Shown here: one piece after another, positions 12,150 to 24,500 of the stretch
Layout of the letters: every line of letters starts with the position of its first letter
How positions within the stretch are numbered: position 1 is the stretch's first letter
DNA from: Megamerina dolium
Lineage: Eukaryota > Arthropoda > Insecta > Diptera > Megamerinidae
Direction of reading: 5' to 3'
Assembly (NCBI GenBank): GCA_963854835.1
Contig: OY978527.1
Coordinates: forward strand, 40,064,040-40,128,039
DNA: 64,000 nucleotides
Program-made: the position numbers and the translations under genes
The notes under the pieces: model-generated
Told to the model about the DNA's origin: nothing
The model's input: the letters and a program-made list of their open reading frames with translations, nothing else
Database searches by the model: none

Positions 12150-12960
12150 ATACATTTAAAAATACATTTACTGTAGCCCCCATACAAAATGACTGAAATT
12201 CTTTTAAATTGGAACAGCCGTAACTTCGGCAATCTTCTGTCTAGAATAATCATAGTTGACACTTAGATTAACATCGTAGTCGGATATAATCTGGCAAAAA
12301 ATCAGCGTACCACGCCCACTTCTTATTGGGGCTTCCATACAAAGCTGAGGAAATTAAACAAAAATTTTAACCGCCATAACTTACAAACTATTCAGCGTAG
12401 AACAACCGGATGGAAGGCGTGGATTAACATTGTAAGAGCAAATATACCCACAAGAAATGGGTCAGCCACGTCCATTGTTTATAGTGGCTCCCATACAGGA
12501 TGACTGACTTTCTTTTAAATTGAGATAGCTGCAGCTTCTGCAATCTTCTGTCTAGAACAATCATAATTAATACTTAGGTTAATATGGTAGTTGTACATAA
12601 TGTGGCAAAAAATCAACATGCCACGCCCACTTCTTAATGGGGCTACCATACAAAGTTGCGAAAATTTTAAAAAATTTAAACCGCTATAACTTACGAACTA
12701 TTCAACGTAGGACAAACAAATTTAAGGTGTGGATTACTATTGAAAAATTAATTGGATTTACAAGAAAGAGGTAAGCCACGCCAACTTTTTATATAGCCCC
12801 CATACTAAGTCTCGGCATTATCTTAAAAACCTCCTTTAAATTATCCCTTTTAGAACTCTCATAACATACAAAGTACTTCGTCAAAATCAACCATATTTCG
12901 GGTGTAAATTAGTAGTATATGCAAAAATTGTTTTTCAAAAAGTGGAAATAAAAGAAAAAG
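12150..12960. repeat. Tandem repeat, about 309-bp period
   Basis: A unit with CCCATACAAAATGACTGA, AATCTTCTGTCTAGAA, CCACGCCCACTTCTTA and ACTATTCAGCGTAG-like blocks occurs at about 12172 and again at 12482, with a third partial start at about 12790, so about 2.3 copies. The array ends near GCAGGGTATAATTTGGTCGG (13003). Divergence between units is around 20 percent by eye. Confidence 0.75.
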
Positions 12961-13289
12961 ATGGATATTCGAGTAAACTTTTTATATATATATCTACATA
13001 TGCAGGGTATAATTTGGTCGGCCTCAGCCGACTGTAAGGAGATTTTTTTTTGTAAAGATGTTTATCGTATGTTAGCAAAGTTCGATTCTACTAATGGCTG
13101 GAATAAGGAATTAATTTAGCTGTTTGTCATAAAATGTAACAGAAAAGAAAAAGATCATTATTAAAAACAAAAGATTAAATAAAGAGGCAATACTAGTTAT
13201 CGACCACGCCAAAATAATTTATGTTTTGACTTATTGTAGTATACTTTCATTTAAAATGTAATGAAATTGTACCGTATGTACCAATTTTA

Positions 13290-13385
13290 AGTAGTCCAAA
13301 ATTTAAGACGCACAACAGTAATGGAAGAGAAGCTCGGCCAGTGAGCCCTTTGGGGCTTTAAGTGCCACATATTTATTAATTTTTT
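13290..13385 (+). repeat. tRNA-derived SINE, 3' end only
   Basis: Matches the last 95 bp of the SINE at 36302-36745: GTCCAAAATTTAAGACGCAC, GAGAAGCTCGGCCAGTGAGC, CCCTTTGGGGCTTTAAGTGC, then ACATATTTATTAATTTTTTT. It is 5'-truncated, as expected of retroposition. Confidence 0.85.
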
Positions 13386-15468
13386 TTTTATGGGCAATGC
13401 TGGAAATGTTTTTTTTTTTCAGAAGTATATTTGGAATTTAATTTCTAGAATCATTTAGCCACATGTATTTTATGTATTAACAGCTTTAATTAAAAAAAAC
13501 TATTTCCAATATAAAAAAACAAGAACATGCCATTTTAATGTATGTAGGTACGTGTAATAAAAACAAATGAGAAAGAAACATAGAAGCTAATAATATTTTT
13601 GCCATTGTACACAGTAGAAGAGTGCAATCTAAAGCAATCGTTTTGTTGGCAAATATGTACAAAATTGCAAATAGTATTCATTTTGATAATAATATAATAT
13701 TTTTGAGACTATTAAATTCCACTCTTACAATCTCAAATATACACTCTCTTAGTCTGTTTCTCTCTTTCAGTGCGCGTCAATTTTTAATCTTCTGCATTTC
13801 TACAATTCGTCGTACAGTGTCATCTTTGCGCATAGACTGTGCACATATAGGAAATTTGATGCGAATTCATTTTGTATGTAACGCAACTTCTATATAAAAA
13901 TTTCCTTTCTTTTTGTAATAAATTAAATAAAGTGAAAAGTGACTCTTGCTTCATTAAAAATAAAGTAATAATAATAATAAAGAAGAAATAAAATAATAAC
14001 AAGAGAGAAATAAATTTGCTATATTATTCTATTTGTTACCTCAGAGTTATAGCACATTTGAACGTTGTTTAGCAAATAATTTGCAAGAGTAATATTTAAT
14101 TAAATTTTTTGACTTCGAAATTTAGTTCTTCATCAAAATATCGGCATTTGTCACATGTATATGGTACGATATCAACATTACTTGTATCATTTATATTTGC
14201 CTTGTAGAGAAACACTGTAAGCCGGCTTGATTGTAGAACAACAATAACAACATTAGTAATAAGTAGAACAAGTGGTTATCATATGTGTCGGCCTCTTGCG
14301 TCGTCGCCCCAGTATGGACACTGTTCTGAAACATTTTATTTGTATATGAGGTCTGTATGTGTATACTAATTACCTAATCCTATAACGAATGTGCCGAATA
14401 TGACGACCTATGTAGAAACTCAAATCCCTTATAAAGTGAACATCACTTTAGTTGAAAATTTCTCTTCGTGAGTGATGCATGCCAGTGTACATGTATGTAT
14501 AGTGTTTTTATTTTGTGATCGTACAATCATCGTTCAGTGAACTTGATATTTCTTTGCTTTTGTTGTCGCTTTTGCAATTGGTGCAGCTGGTGCGCGCTTT
14601 TGCTTGTTGACATTTGTCAAAGTGACATTTGCGCAATGTGAACAAAGTGAATTAAATACCTACAATAATTTAGCGTAAATATTTATTTATTTGATTAGAA
14701 AATTTATTTTACGTGTTCAGATTACTTTATCTATGTCTATTCGGTAGCGTTGTGTATTTAATATGAAAATAATGTACTCTTCTGATTTGTAGTTCTTTTA
14801 ATATTTTCATAAGAAACGTATACATTTAGATGTTGCACATTGTAATTGACGTGATTATTTCAAGCATTCAATCATAACATAGTGTATTATTTGAATATAC
14901 TATGACCTATAGAAGGTCAATGTCAATGTGAATGGAGGAGAAGATTAAACGGCAAGTGAATAAGTATATTTGTGAATACATGTATTTGTAAATATATTAA
15001 TGTGAAGACGTGAGTTATTTAAAATGTAAACAAATAAAAATCTATTGACATAACATATACATGTGGTATGTACGTATAGCACATTTTTGGTACTAACAAA
15101 GAATCTTGACTTGAAATAAAAATGGGCCTCTTCCATTGCCATGAGACAAAGATCGGCAAAAAGTTCAGTTGCCATACAAGTTAAATCACGAGGAATTGAC
15201 TAAAATAAGTAGAACAATTCTGTGCGAAATAAGCGAAACAAACACCACCGAAGGCTCTTTCTAGCCAAGTAAAAAGGCATTTCTACGGATTTTTGCCATA
15301 TTAGGTTCCACAAAACCTAAGAAGCTGCACTATATTAATTAAGTAATTTATTTTTATTCATTAAAGTAGGTCAGTAGTCCAAAAGGCGTTTCTGTATATA
15401 AACCGAGGTTTAATTAGGGCATAAGTAAACATATATGGTTTTTGGTGGGAAATAGTGGATGAATGAGC
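13386..15468. other. No recognised gene
   Basis: AT-rich. Short ORFs at 13622-13897, 13820-14002 and 14945-15175 look like chance ORFs with no family motif. Confidence 0.5.
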
Positions 15469-16260
15469 GGGTGGGTGCAGTAGCTCATTGGTTTGTCTTC
15501 TGATCTGTTCAACTTTAATATCGAAAGATTTTTCTTTCGAACGGTATCCACTTGTCGGAAAGTAGTTGGCAATTCTTCCGGCAGTAACAATTTGGTATAA
15601 ACAACTTCGAAAAGAGCTCTGTGACAAAGCGCAGAAAAAGTGATCTCACAAGTGTTCTGCCGTTCGGAATTTGCTCTTACTGAATAAAGGGTTATTCAGT
15701 AAGAGCTCCCGGAAGATTTTTTTATGTAAAACACATTAAAATGAATTTAATAATAAAAATTTGTATTTGAGGCGTAAGTTCGGTTTATAATATTTAATAT
15801 TTGAAAATAACTGCAATTGACTCTGAGCACTCTTTCGAGCATTTCGACCAATATTGTAATGTTCGCTTCTAATACAGGAATCGATTGGGCTTTATCGAGA
15901 TAATTTCATATACCCCCAATCCAACGGCGTCAGATCACAAGATCTTGGAGGCCAATTCACGGGTTCATTTTTTGATATGATGTTCTCATTAAAACTTTCT
16001 TTCAATAAACCTATGGTTTGGCGTGCTGATTTTGGATATAAATTTCGACAATTTGTAAACGTTGTTCTGGCGCAAGTCTATTCATGGTGAAATGTCAATG
16101 AATAATGAACGCAAATGTCGTATGAATATGACAGTTATCATGCGTGAGATATCTGGAAAAAGTATCTCCTTTTTATAAGTAGGTCCCTTGTAATACTGTC
16201 CAAAATTTAACACGCACAACGTTTGGGGCCTATAAGTGCCACATATGTACTTATATATTT
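15469..16260 (+). repeat. tRNA-derived SINE split by a mariner remnant
   Basis: The SINE head and body run from GGGTGCAGTAGCTCATTGG at 15472 to CCGTTCGGAA at 15669, stop, and resume at about 16181 with AAGTAGGTCCCTTGTAATAC through AAGTGCCACATATG near 16250. The intervening 510 bp is a later DNA-transposon insertion (next entry). The head lacks some anticodon/T-arm bases. Confidence 0.82.
15688..16180 (-). mobile_element. Deleted mariner-superfamily element inside a SINE
   Basis: On the minus strand the start reads MNRLAPEQRLQIVEIYIQNQ, an N-terminal helix-turn-helix region. After a deletion it continues [14 protein letters not shown], the block with the last catalytic Asp of this Tc1/mariner subgroup (also at 28674 and 58445). 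Most of the catalytic domain is absent. The left junction carries a hairpin (15673-15706). Confidence 0.75.
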
Positions 16261-16424
16261 TTCTTTAGTAGTGGATGGATCAGCTTTCTCTCATCCATTC
16301 ACACCTTCTTACCAAAAATCATATTTTTTCATACACTCGCTAATTAAGGCATTAATTCAAAAGTTCACCTATTGGACTATTGGTTGTTCTTATTTTTGAC
16401 AATTCTGAAAAAAATTTATTCAAG

Positions 16425-16725
16425 AGACCGAAGGGGCCCTTGGCCGAGCTTTGCTTCTACTTCTGTTGTTCGTGATAATTTTTGGACATCATTAGAAGGG
16501 ACTTATATTAGCCGGTTCCGAAGGGCAGAACCTTTGTGACATCACTTTTCTGAGCTTTGTCACAGAGGTCTTTTAGAAGCTTTTTCATGGTAAATTGTTA
16601 CTGTCGGAAATATTGCACAATTGCTTTCCGACAGGTGGGTAGCATTCGAAAGAAAAATATCTTCGACATTAAAGTTGTGCTTCAGCCGGAGATGGAAACA
16701 ACGACCTACAGATCAGCAGGCCAAT
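16425..16725 (-). repeat. tRNA-derived SINE, minus orientation
   Basis: Reverse complement of the SINE consensus from tail (GGGGCCCTTGGCCGAGC) through body (TGAGCTTTGTCACAGAG, TTCGAAAGAAAAATAT) to the B-box remnant GACCTACAGATCAGCAGGCC. The extreme head and the far 3' tail are missing. Confidence 0.85.
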
Positions 16726-16739
16726 TTACCCTTATTTAA

Positions 16740-18400
16740 ATTTCGCTGCTCAAAAGTTCACGGTGGTAAGTGATGGTGCAGAGTCCACGTATACAGAGTT
16801 TAACGCGGGCTATTTGCTTTTCAAAACAGTATCGATTTTCCATATTTACCATTTTCACAAAAAACACTCACTTCAACTTATTCAATCGCCAGACAATCAA
16901 TACCTTTGTGAAAAGATGCTCAAACACATTTCGTAGCTTTTGTGGATGAGTGGTCATTGTACTGATGCCGGAGCTCCCAGTTTTACTTTATTTTATATTT
17001 GTAAAGCTAATCTAAATAGTTCTGAAGAAATTATGTGGAACTTTTCTATCGAAAGCAACAATATTCCTCTAATCTGTGTTGTAGCTTCTGTGCTATATCG
17101 TGATATCTCTGCTATTCAATGCTTGCGGATTTTAAATGTATTCATTTTTCGAAAATCTGATTGAAGACCATCGGTAATTATTCTTTGTTAATAAAAGTAT
17201 GGCTACCGGAGAAAAAGTTGCTTTAAATGTTCTTATTTAAATTTTTCTGCTCGCTGATGTAGTTAATTTTGTTTCGTGTTCCACCGTGTTCAGTATTTTC
17301 ATTATATCATATTCAGTATAATGAGCTTGTGGTTCTGTTTGGATCACTCATAAGGAGAGCAGACAGATATGGAAGATAACATTTAGCACGATATCTGCAG
17401 TAATTACAGATTGATCGAGTTGAACCTTTGCCTATCTTTAGCACAAAAGCATTTTTTTTAGGTAGCATGTCTTTTAACCTTTTATCGTGTTGGATATCGA
17501 AGCATCGTTACTACCGAAGTTGAATTCTCTAAATTTTTTAGTATACCTTTTATAAATATTTATTTACATATGCTCACATTATGCATCATATATTTACTTG
17601 TAGCTTTCGTGTAAGCACCTTTAGCACCTTTAAGGATGTTTATTTACATCTTCGTACAATTTAGTTTGGCACTTCATGTTATCAGGCATCTGTCACCTGT
17701 CTGTTTGTCGCATGCTACTTACTTGCTGTTGCCATTAAAAAATTTTATAGCTTTTTTACTTACTTAGTTACTAACTTACATACTTATTACTTACTTCGAC
17801 TTACAAGTATAAGATGTCGAAGTGGAAGTGTTTTTCGAAAAGTTTTCTATCAGACTTTTATTGCAGATAGGGATGAGGATAAGGATATTGTTGCAAGAGC
17901 AAAATGCATAAACAAGAATTAACAAAATTTTCTTCATTCAGCACCTCGCTATAACTCTTCACGTTTTTTTCCATTTATTTGTTTTTCTTTAATTTGCAAA
18001 ATTTTCAAAAAAGTTATGATAACGCTGGGAGAGGCAACGTTAGAGAATAGCAATATAAAAGAGTTTCTACTATACTTGTTTGATATCATATTTTATTTTC
18101 AATTAAATCAAATCAAGATAAACATTTTTGAAGAATTTTATTTATTTGCTCTTCTGAAAAACTTTATCCTTTATATAATGAATTACGATAGAGGAAGCAA
18201 CAATATAAAATATTTGTATATGAAAATATATCAAATAAACATTCTTGTTAGATTATACTATAGTGAAGCAATATTGGTGGTGTCCACAACACCAACAACA
18301 ACAAACAATCAGCATTTTCATAACAGAACGCCAAATTGCAATTGTAGCAATTGACTGACAGATACAATAAAAACCAAAAAAGCATAACTACTTAACGAAA
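16740..18400. other. Galk 5' flank, no other gene seen
   Basis: No exon or transposon ends recognised; the Galk promoter and 5' UTR should lie here or further upstream but cannot be placed from sequence alone. Confidence 0.5.
18054..18060 (+). promoter_or_regulatory. Possible TATA box upstream of Galk
   Basis: TATAAAA lies about 345 bp before the Galk ATG. In such AT-rich DNA this motif is expected by chance and no convincing initiator or DPE was seen, so it is only a weak candidate; a 5' UTR intron is equally possible. Confidence 0.15.
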
Positions 18401-18574
18401 ATGTCACAGAGAACAACAACAATGCTACCAACATACAAAGAAATCGTACAAATCGCCAAGGAAACATATCTCCAAGAGTTTGGCATGGAGCCAGAATTAG
18501 CCTGTTGTGCACCGGGACGTGTTAATTTGATTGGCGAACATGTTGACTATAATGATGGTTTTGTATTACCTATG
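18401..18574 (+). CDS. Galk: Galk coding exon 1
   Basis: Codons 1-58, phase 0, ending before GTAAGT at 18575. It carries the substrate-binding galactokinase signature. Reading on past the donor meets a stop near 18605, so intron retention would truncate the protein. The upstream context CGAAAATG fits fly initiation. Confidence 0.95.
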
Positions 18575-21500
18575 GTAAGTTTACGGGTATACTATGTAGT
18601 TACGTAGTCTGCTCATATATTTGTGTAATATATTTTTATTCTAATTAGCTAAATATTGTGCATAATTTCAGGCTTTACCTATGGTAACAATAATTGTTGG
18701 AGGTCATCGTTCGGGCAATGATGCTGATATAATCACTTGTTGTGCTGGTGCTGACGAACCGAGGCGTGCCAAATTTGCTTTAAACGATTTGAAACCAGGC
18801 AAACCAAAGTAAGTGTCTAAAAATGAAAGAGGAATAATACTAGCGCTGCTAAGTATGCTACATAAAATTTCGTTTAAAAATGAGGGACGCTTTAGTGTTT
18901 TGCTTCAAAGTTCAAAATGAATAATGTTGCCACTTTAAAAAGAAACGTAAAAGATACTAGAAGATTTTGAAATCAAAGTTGGGGATAAAAATACGACTTT
19001 TTTGATTTTATAGTAAGTGCTAACGGAATTTAGAAAACTTTTCTTTTCCAGCTCATATAGGCTAAAAATATTCGATTTGATAACAAACTACAAAATAGAG
19101 AGTTTCTTTTCGGTATATGAAATTTCGAAATTGCCTTCTGAAAGTTGAACATCGTTGTTTTTTATTAAATGAATAAAAATAAATATGTGGCCACATAAAG
19201 CCCAAAGGGCTCATTGGCCGAGCTTCTCTTCCATTACTGTTGTGCGTCTTAAATTGTGGACAATATTAGAAGGGACCTACTTATTTTATCCGATTCCGAA
19301 CGGCAGAACCCTTGTGACATCACTTCTCTGAGCTTTGTCACAGAGTTCTTTTAGAAGCTTTTTCATGGCAAGTTGTTATTGTCGGAAGGTGGGTATCGTT
19401 CGAAAGAAAAATCTATTCGATATTACATTTGTTATGCATCATCCGGGGATTGAACCACGACCTACAGATCAGAAGGCCAACACACGAACCACTGAGCTAC
19501 GGCACCCACGATGAAATGGTAATCCGAACCCAATTAATTTTGTTTTCCAATATTTCAACCAAATTTTCTTATCTCCTTTGGTGGGTGAGATTTCTTACGG
19601 AATTTTTATAAAATTCGTTCTCACCGGTTCCAGTGGCCGCTACTAGCGTGGTACAAGTTATGACCAATCCCCATTAATTTGGTGTCTTCAACATTTGCTG
19701 AAATATATAAGAATTCGTGCTGAAAATACTTCTCCCATTAATTTGGTGGCCTCCTCGATGTATATATATCTGGTAGAACGATGAATATATTGAAGAATGA
19801 TATAATTTTCAATTTGTTAACAGGTTTGTCATTAACATTTGTACATCTATCTATCTATTTAACACATTCTTAGGAACAATTTGTACAAATGACTACCTTA
19901 AAATTAGATATGGGTACATATTGTATGTAGCAGTTATACGACTGACTTGCTGGACACTTTAATTCTGTTCTCTTTCTTTCTCTTTCTACCCAAAGTACGT
20001 GTATTTGTCATTGCATAGGAACATCAAGACAAAACACTATTTTGTACGTTTTAGTGCACTCGAAACTAATGCACAAGGTTTGAGAAACGGTGTACGGTTA
20101 GCAATCCTTTGATTACATATTTACATTTAGCAACTCTACCTGTGCCTTGCAAAATATTCTTATTTTGTTGTACATTCTCTTTAATGCTCCTCTCTCTCGT
20201 TCATCACTGATATTTTCATCGTTGGCATTTGCATTTTATAGAGGCCTTTTCCAATGTTTGTTCGTTTGTTTACTTGCTTGCTGGTTTATTTAAACAGGGC
20301 TCCACTATTGTTAATTTGTCGTTGACCACTTTTTGGGATAACTTTCGTGCAAAGAAATTACAATTAAGAAGAAGAGTCTATATGTACATATTCTTCGTTT
20401 AACTTTTGTCCGCAGTGCAGTCATTGGGAAATTGTGTTCAACAAAACGATTTGTTATCGTTGTTGTTAGTTTTGATGATTTCTGGCATGATGATGATGAT
20501 GATGATGATGATGATGGTGATGCATGAAGTACGATACATCAATGTAAGTAAGTGACTACTGAATGCATCTATCCCTATTTGCATATATGAAAAATTAGGG
20601 TTAGCATTTTTTACTTACTATTTACCCTTTTACATGCTTAAAGTACATATTTTAGATACTTTTACATGTTTAAAATACACATTTTAGAGAATAAGTAATA
20701 AACATGAGAATATGCAATAAAAATGAATGAGTTAGAAAAAAAGAAAATTTAAAATTTATTTAAGTTCATATTTCGTGATACCTATTTTTCATTATATTTA
20801 CTCGTATGCAAGTATGTGAGTATTGTCTGGATATGCATACCTCATGACAACATGATTTATGAACATCCTGGCCTGGAATGACCGATCTCATGCACTATAA
20901 ATGTACATATTTAAATATACACAGCAAAATGGCTCGGTATGCAAGGATTTAACCTCGATGTGAAAGGAAGGCGCAAATGCAAGACAAGGCAAGCTCTAAA
21001 TGTCAAACAACAAATTGTTGTTCAGCAGAAAATGTGGTTTAAATGTGGTGGTAATAATGCGGGTACATAAGCAAACTACATCAAATGGTAGACAACAAAA
21101 AAAAAAGGAATAGAGAGTGACAGATAAAGAATGAGAAAAATGGGTGGATTTTTCTCTCTCTATTATTTCTAATATCTTTACAAGCATATTCATGTAGTTA
21201 CGACCTATTTTAAAGAAGATGACCCTATGAAGTTTATTTTCTCATGTAAAATTGTGACTAGAAATTCACAATACTGGTATAGGATCATATGTACCAATGC
21301 TACTCCATTTGCAAATAGTATTTATTTGCATGTAAAACTTGTGCATACAAACATTTTTAATATGTGCAACAGTAATCATTTCAGGCTGGTCATAGAACAT
21401 TTACTTCAACAACATATTGCAACTTTGTGTACAACTGTTATTGGTTTTTCAATTTTCGTAATATTCAATTCTCTTACTATATTTTATACTCTATGTATTT

Positions 21501-24500
21501 GTATTGTATTTGTTTCATTTGTCAGATGGGCAAACTATGTTAAAGGCGTCATACATAACTTTGGTGTGGTACTTGATGGAGGTTTTAATGCTGTCATCGC
21601 CAGCAATGTACCAGTAGGTGCTGGCCTATCGTCGAGTGCAGCACTTGAGGTTGCCACATTGACATTTTTAGAGGAATTCACTGGCGAAAAATTAGAAAGG
21701 TAAGTGAGAAGTGTGCAAAAAAAAAAAAAAAAAAGAATTTAGAAAACCTTCAGCCTTTTGTTGAATATTTGAGCTCAAGAAGCTTAATAAGTTGTTCGAA
21801 CAGATTGATTAAATATTTCCTTCTTCGATCAGGAGCTTCTTTGTGTATCTAATGTATCTAGTAAATGATTAAAAGTAGATTTATGTTTAATATTTATGTC
21901 GTTATCTATGCCAGTAATTATTTTTCAGTTATACTGAATGTTTTTAACACGCGAACAGAGGTCGAAGAAAACTTTGATGTTGAAGATCTCATATCTAACT
22001 CAGAGGAATTATTTCTGTGCCTTATATTTAGTTGGAGTATTTAACGAGGTCGGTCCCAGAGCTACTCGACTTTACAAAGAAAACACAACAAATTTGGGAA
22101 AATTTTTCTTTATTTATATACACTCTTCCCAGCGATATTCTATAGCTTCGATACCCTGTTTATAGTATGAACTGTCTAGCGCATTAAAATAGCCATCTAC
22201 CGCAGACTCCACCTCTTCATTGTTTGCAAAGTAGAATATAATTCGAAGGAGCTAAATCTGGCGAATAAAGTGCGTGCTGAAGCAATTCGAGCTTTAACTC
22301 ATTGATTTTGGCCATCACAATAGCGGATCTGTGAACTAATGCATTGTCTTGATGAAACAACACTTTATTTTTCGCCAAATGCTGCATTTTTTTTTTAATT
22401 TCATCACTTAAACGCTGTAACAAATTAGCATAATACTCCCGTTGATTGTTTTGCCTTTTTGCAGATAATCAATAAAAATTATCCCACGTGCATCCCAAAA
22501 AACAGACGCCATAACCTTGCTTGCAGATGGAACTGTCTTCGCCTTCTTTGGACACGATTCTCTCATTTCAGTCCAGTTTTTTGACTGCTCCTTTGTCTGA
22601 GGTGTGAAGTGGTGGACCCATGTCTCATCCATGGTTACGAATCGACGCAAAAACTTGGCTTTATTACTGTGAAATATCGCCAAACACTCTATAGAAACAT
22701 CCAATACCATTTTGTGGATTTTCTTAATCGTTTTTGGCGTGGTCACCTCAATTGGGCGACCACTACGGTGTTCGTCTTGGCAGCTCGTACGACCTCGTTT
22801 AAACTCTGTCACCCAATATTTCATGGTCGTAAATGAATGAGCAGACTTCCCCAGAGTAGCATCTAGTTCGGCTTTAATATTCGTTGGACTGAGACTTTTC
22901 AAATGAATGTATTGAATTACATAACGGAGACCAATTTTTTCCATATATACAAATTCACTGAGGTCGTTAACCTCAGTCGTCGATGGCTCAAAATAAAATA
23001 TTAAACAACGTGGTGCCTTGAAACTTAAAACATATGTTTTATAAGGTTGCCACTTTTCACCAAAGTAATTTTTTTCAAACTACTGCCGCCATCTATATGT
23101 CACGTCGGGTAGTTCTGGGACCGCCCTCGTATGTATGTAATGTAGGCTTTCTAAGAAGTTCTGACGTTATAGAGACTAAAAAAAAACAAAATCACTGTGC
23201 CTATAAAATTGCATAATCAGAATGTCCTTGTTTTAATGAATTGCCTCAATACCTTTGGTGTTGGGCAATTCCGGCCACTCCTTTATTCTGTGTTGTAAAC
23301 TTATGGCCATATGCTGGCCATACAATAATGGCCAGCTCATTTTTAAATTACTTAGAATTCTAAAACAAATTTATGTGTGTATGTATTGAAATTAATTTTG
23401 ATGTTCTTCTTTTTGTAGTGATTCGAAACGTGCATTAATTTGCCAAAAAGCCGAGCATAAATTTGTAGGTATGCCTTGTGGCATTATGGATCAAATGATT
23501 TCGGTTGCTGGTCAAACGGATCATGCATTACTATTGGATTGTCGGTATGTATAATTTGTATACGAAGTAGTGCATTTGATATTATATATAGTATTTGAAT
23601 ATAAACGTAAGGACTTTTATAAATTTTCACCAACAAAAAAAAAGTCATACAAAACTTTGCATTTGTCATTCATGTCAGTATAATGTAAAAGAAGTACTAC
23701 TGCCAAATCAAATGTGCATATCTTTTGTGTTTGTTTACAAACAAGTACTACAATATATATTGGGGTAGGTCATATGATTGTCAAGTGTTGATCTAAAATG
23801 AAAATTTTTGGTATTTTGAAGAGAATACATCAAATCTATTAAAACATTTGATGAATATGATGATTAAGAGCAGTAAAATGTAGGAAAAGTTCATATTAAT
23901 ACAATTAATATTTTTCTTTATTATTTTTTTTTTGCCTTTAAAATGTGTGATCGCCCTAATGTTCATACAAAAAGAGAAGAAGGTCATAAGCTCGCGACAT
24001 TTAGAAAAGTTGTGCATAATTTTCAATGTTGTTGACAGCAACCGCAACAAAACAAGTAATCAACCAACCGACTAGCCATCCAATAACAAAAGAATTTGCA
24101 ACAACAAGGAAAAGGGAACAAAAAAAAAATGCACTGCTACAATCTCATATGCAAACTTTTTTAATATAATTCTTTTGTGTTGGCATAATGCCTTATTGTT
24201 GGATGACATATTTTGTTGTGCTGGCAAGAAAATGTAAAAACGATCAGATGCAGCAATTGTTGCTTCAATAAGTTCTTATTATACAATTTTATATTGCATT
24301 TCATTTAAAATACAAAAAATTATCTTCTCAGTTATTAAATACTTACTTCTTTAATTAAAATAATTGCTCATTTAATTATATATACAATATGTTATTTGAG
24401 TTGCATTTAGAAATAGTGAAAAATATTTACCTATATTTTATAGTTAAATAATGCAGTAGTATTTGCATACAATATGTGTGTATATGTAGTTCATAGAATA

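Noticed and set aside
21227..21525. Galk exon 3 starting further upstream
   Set aside because: The frame is open but does not match the family, whereas the AG at 21524-21525 joins exactly to exon 2 in phase with conserved residues.
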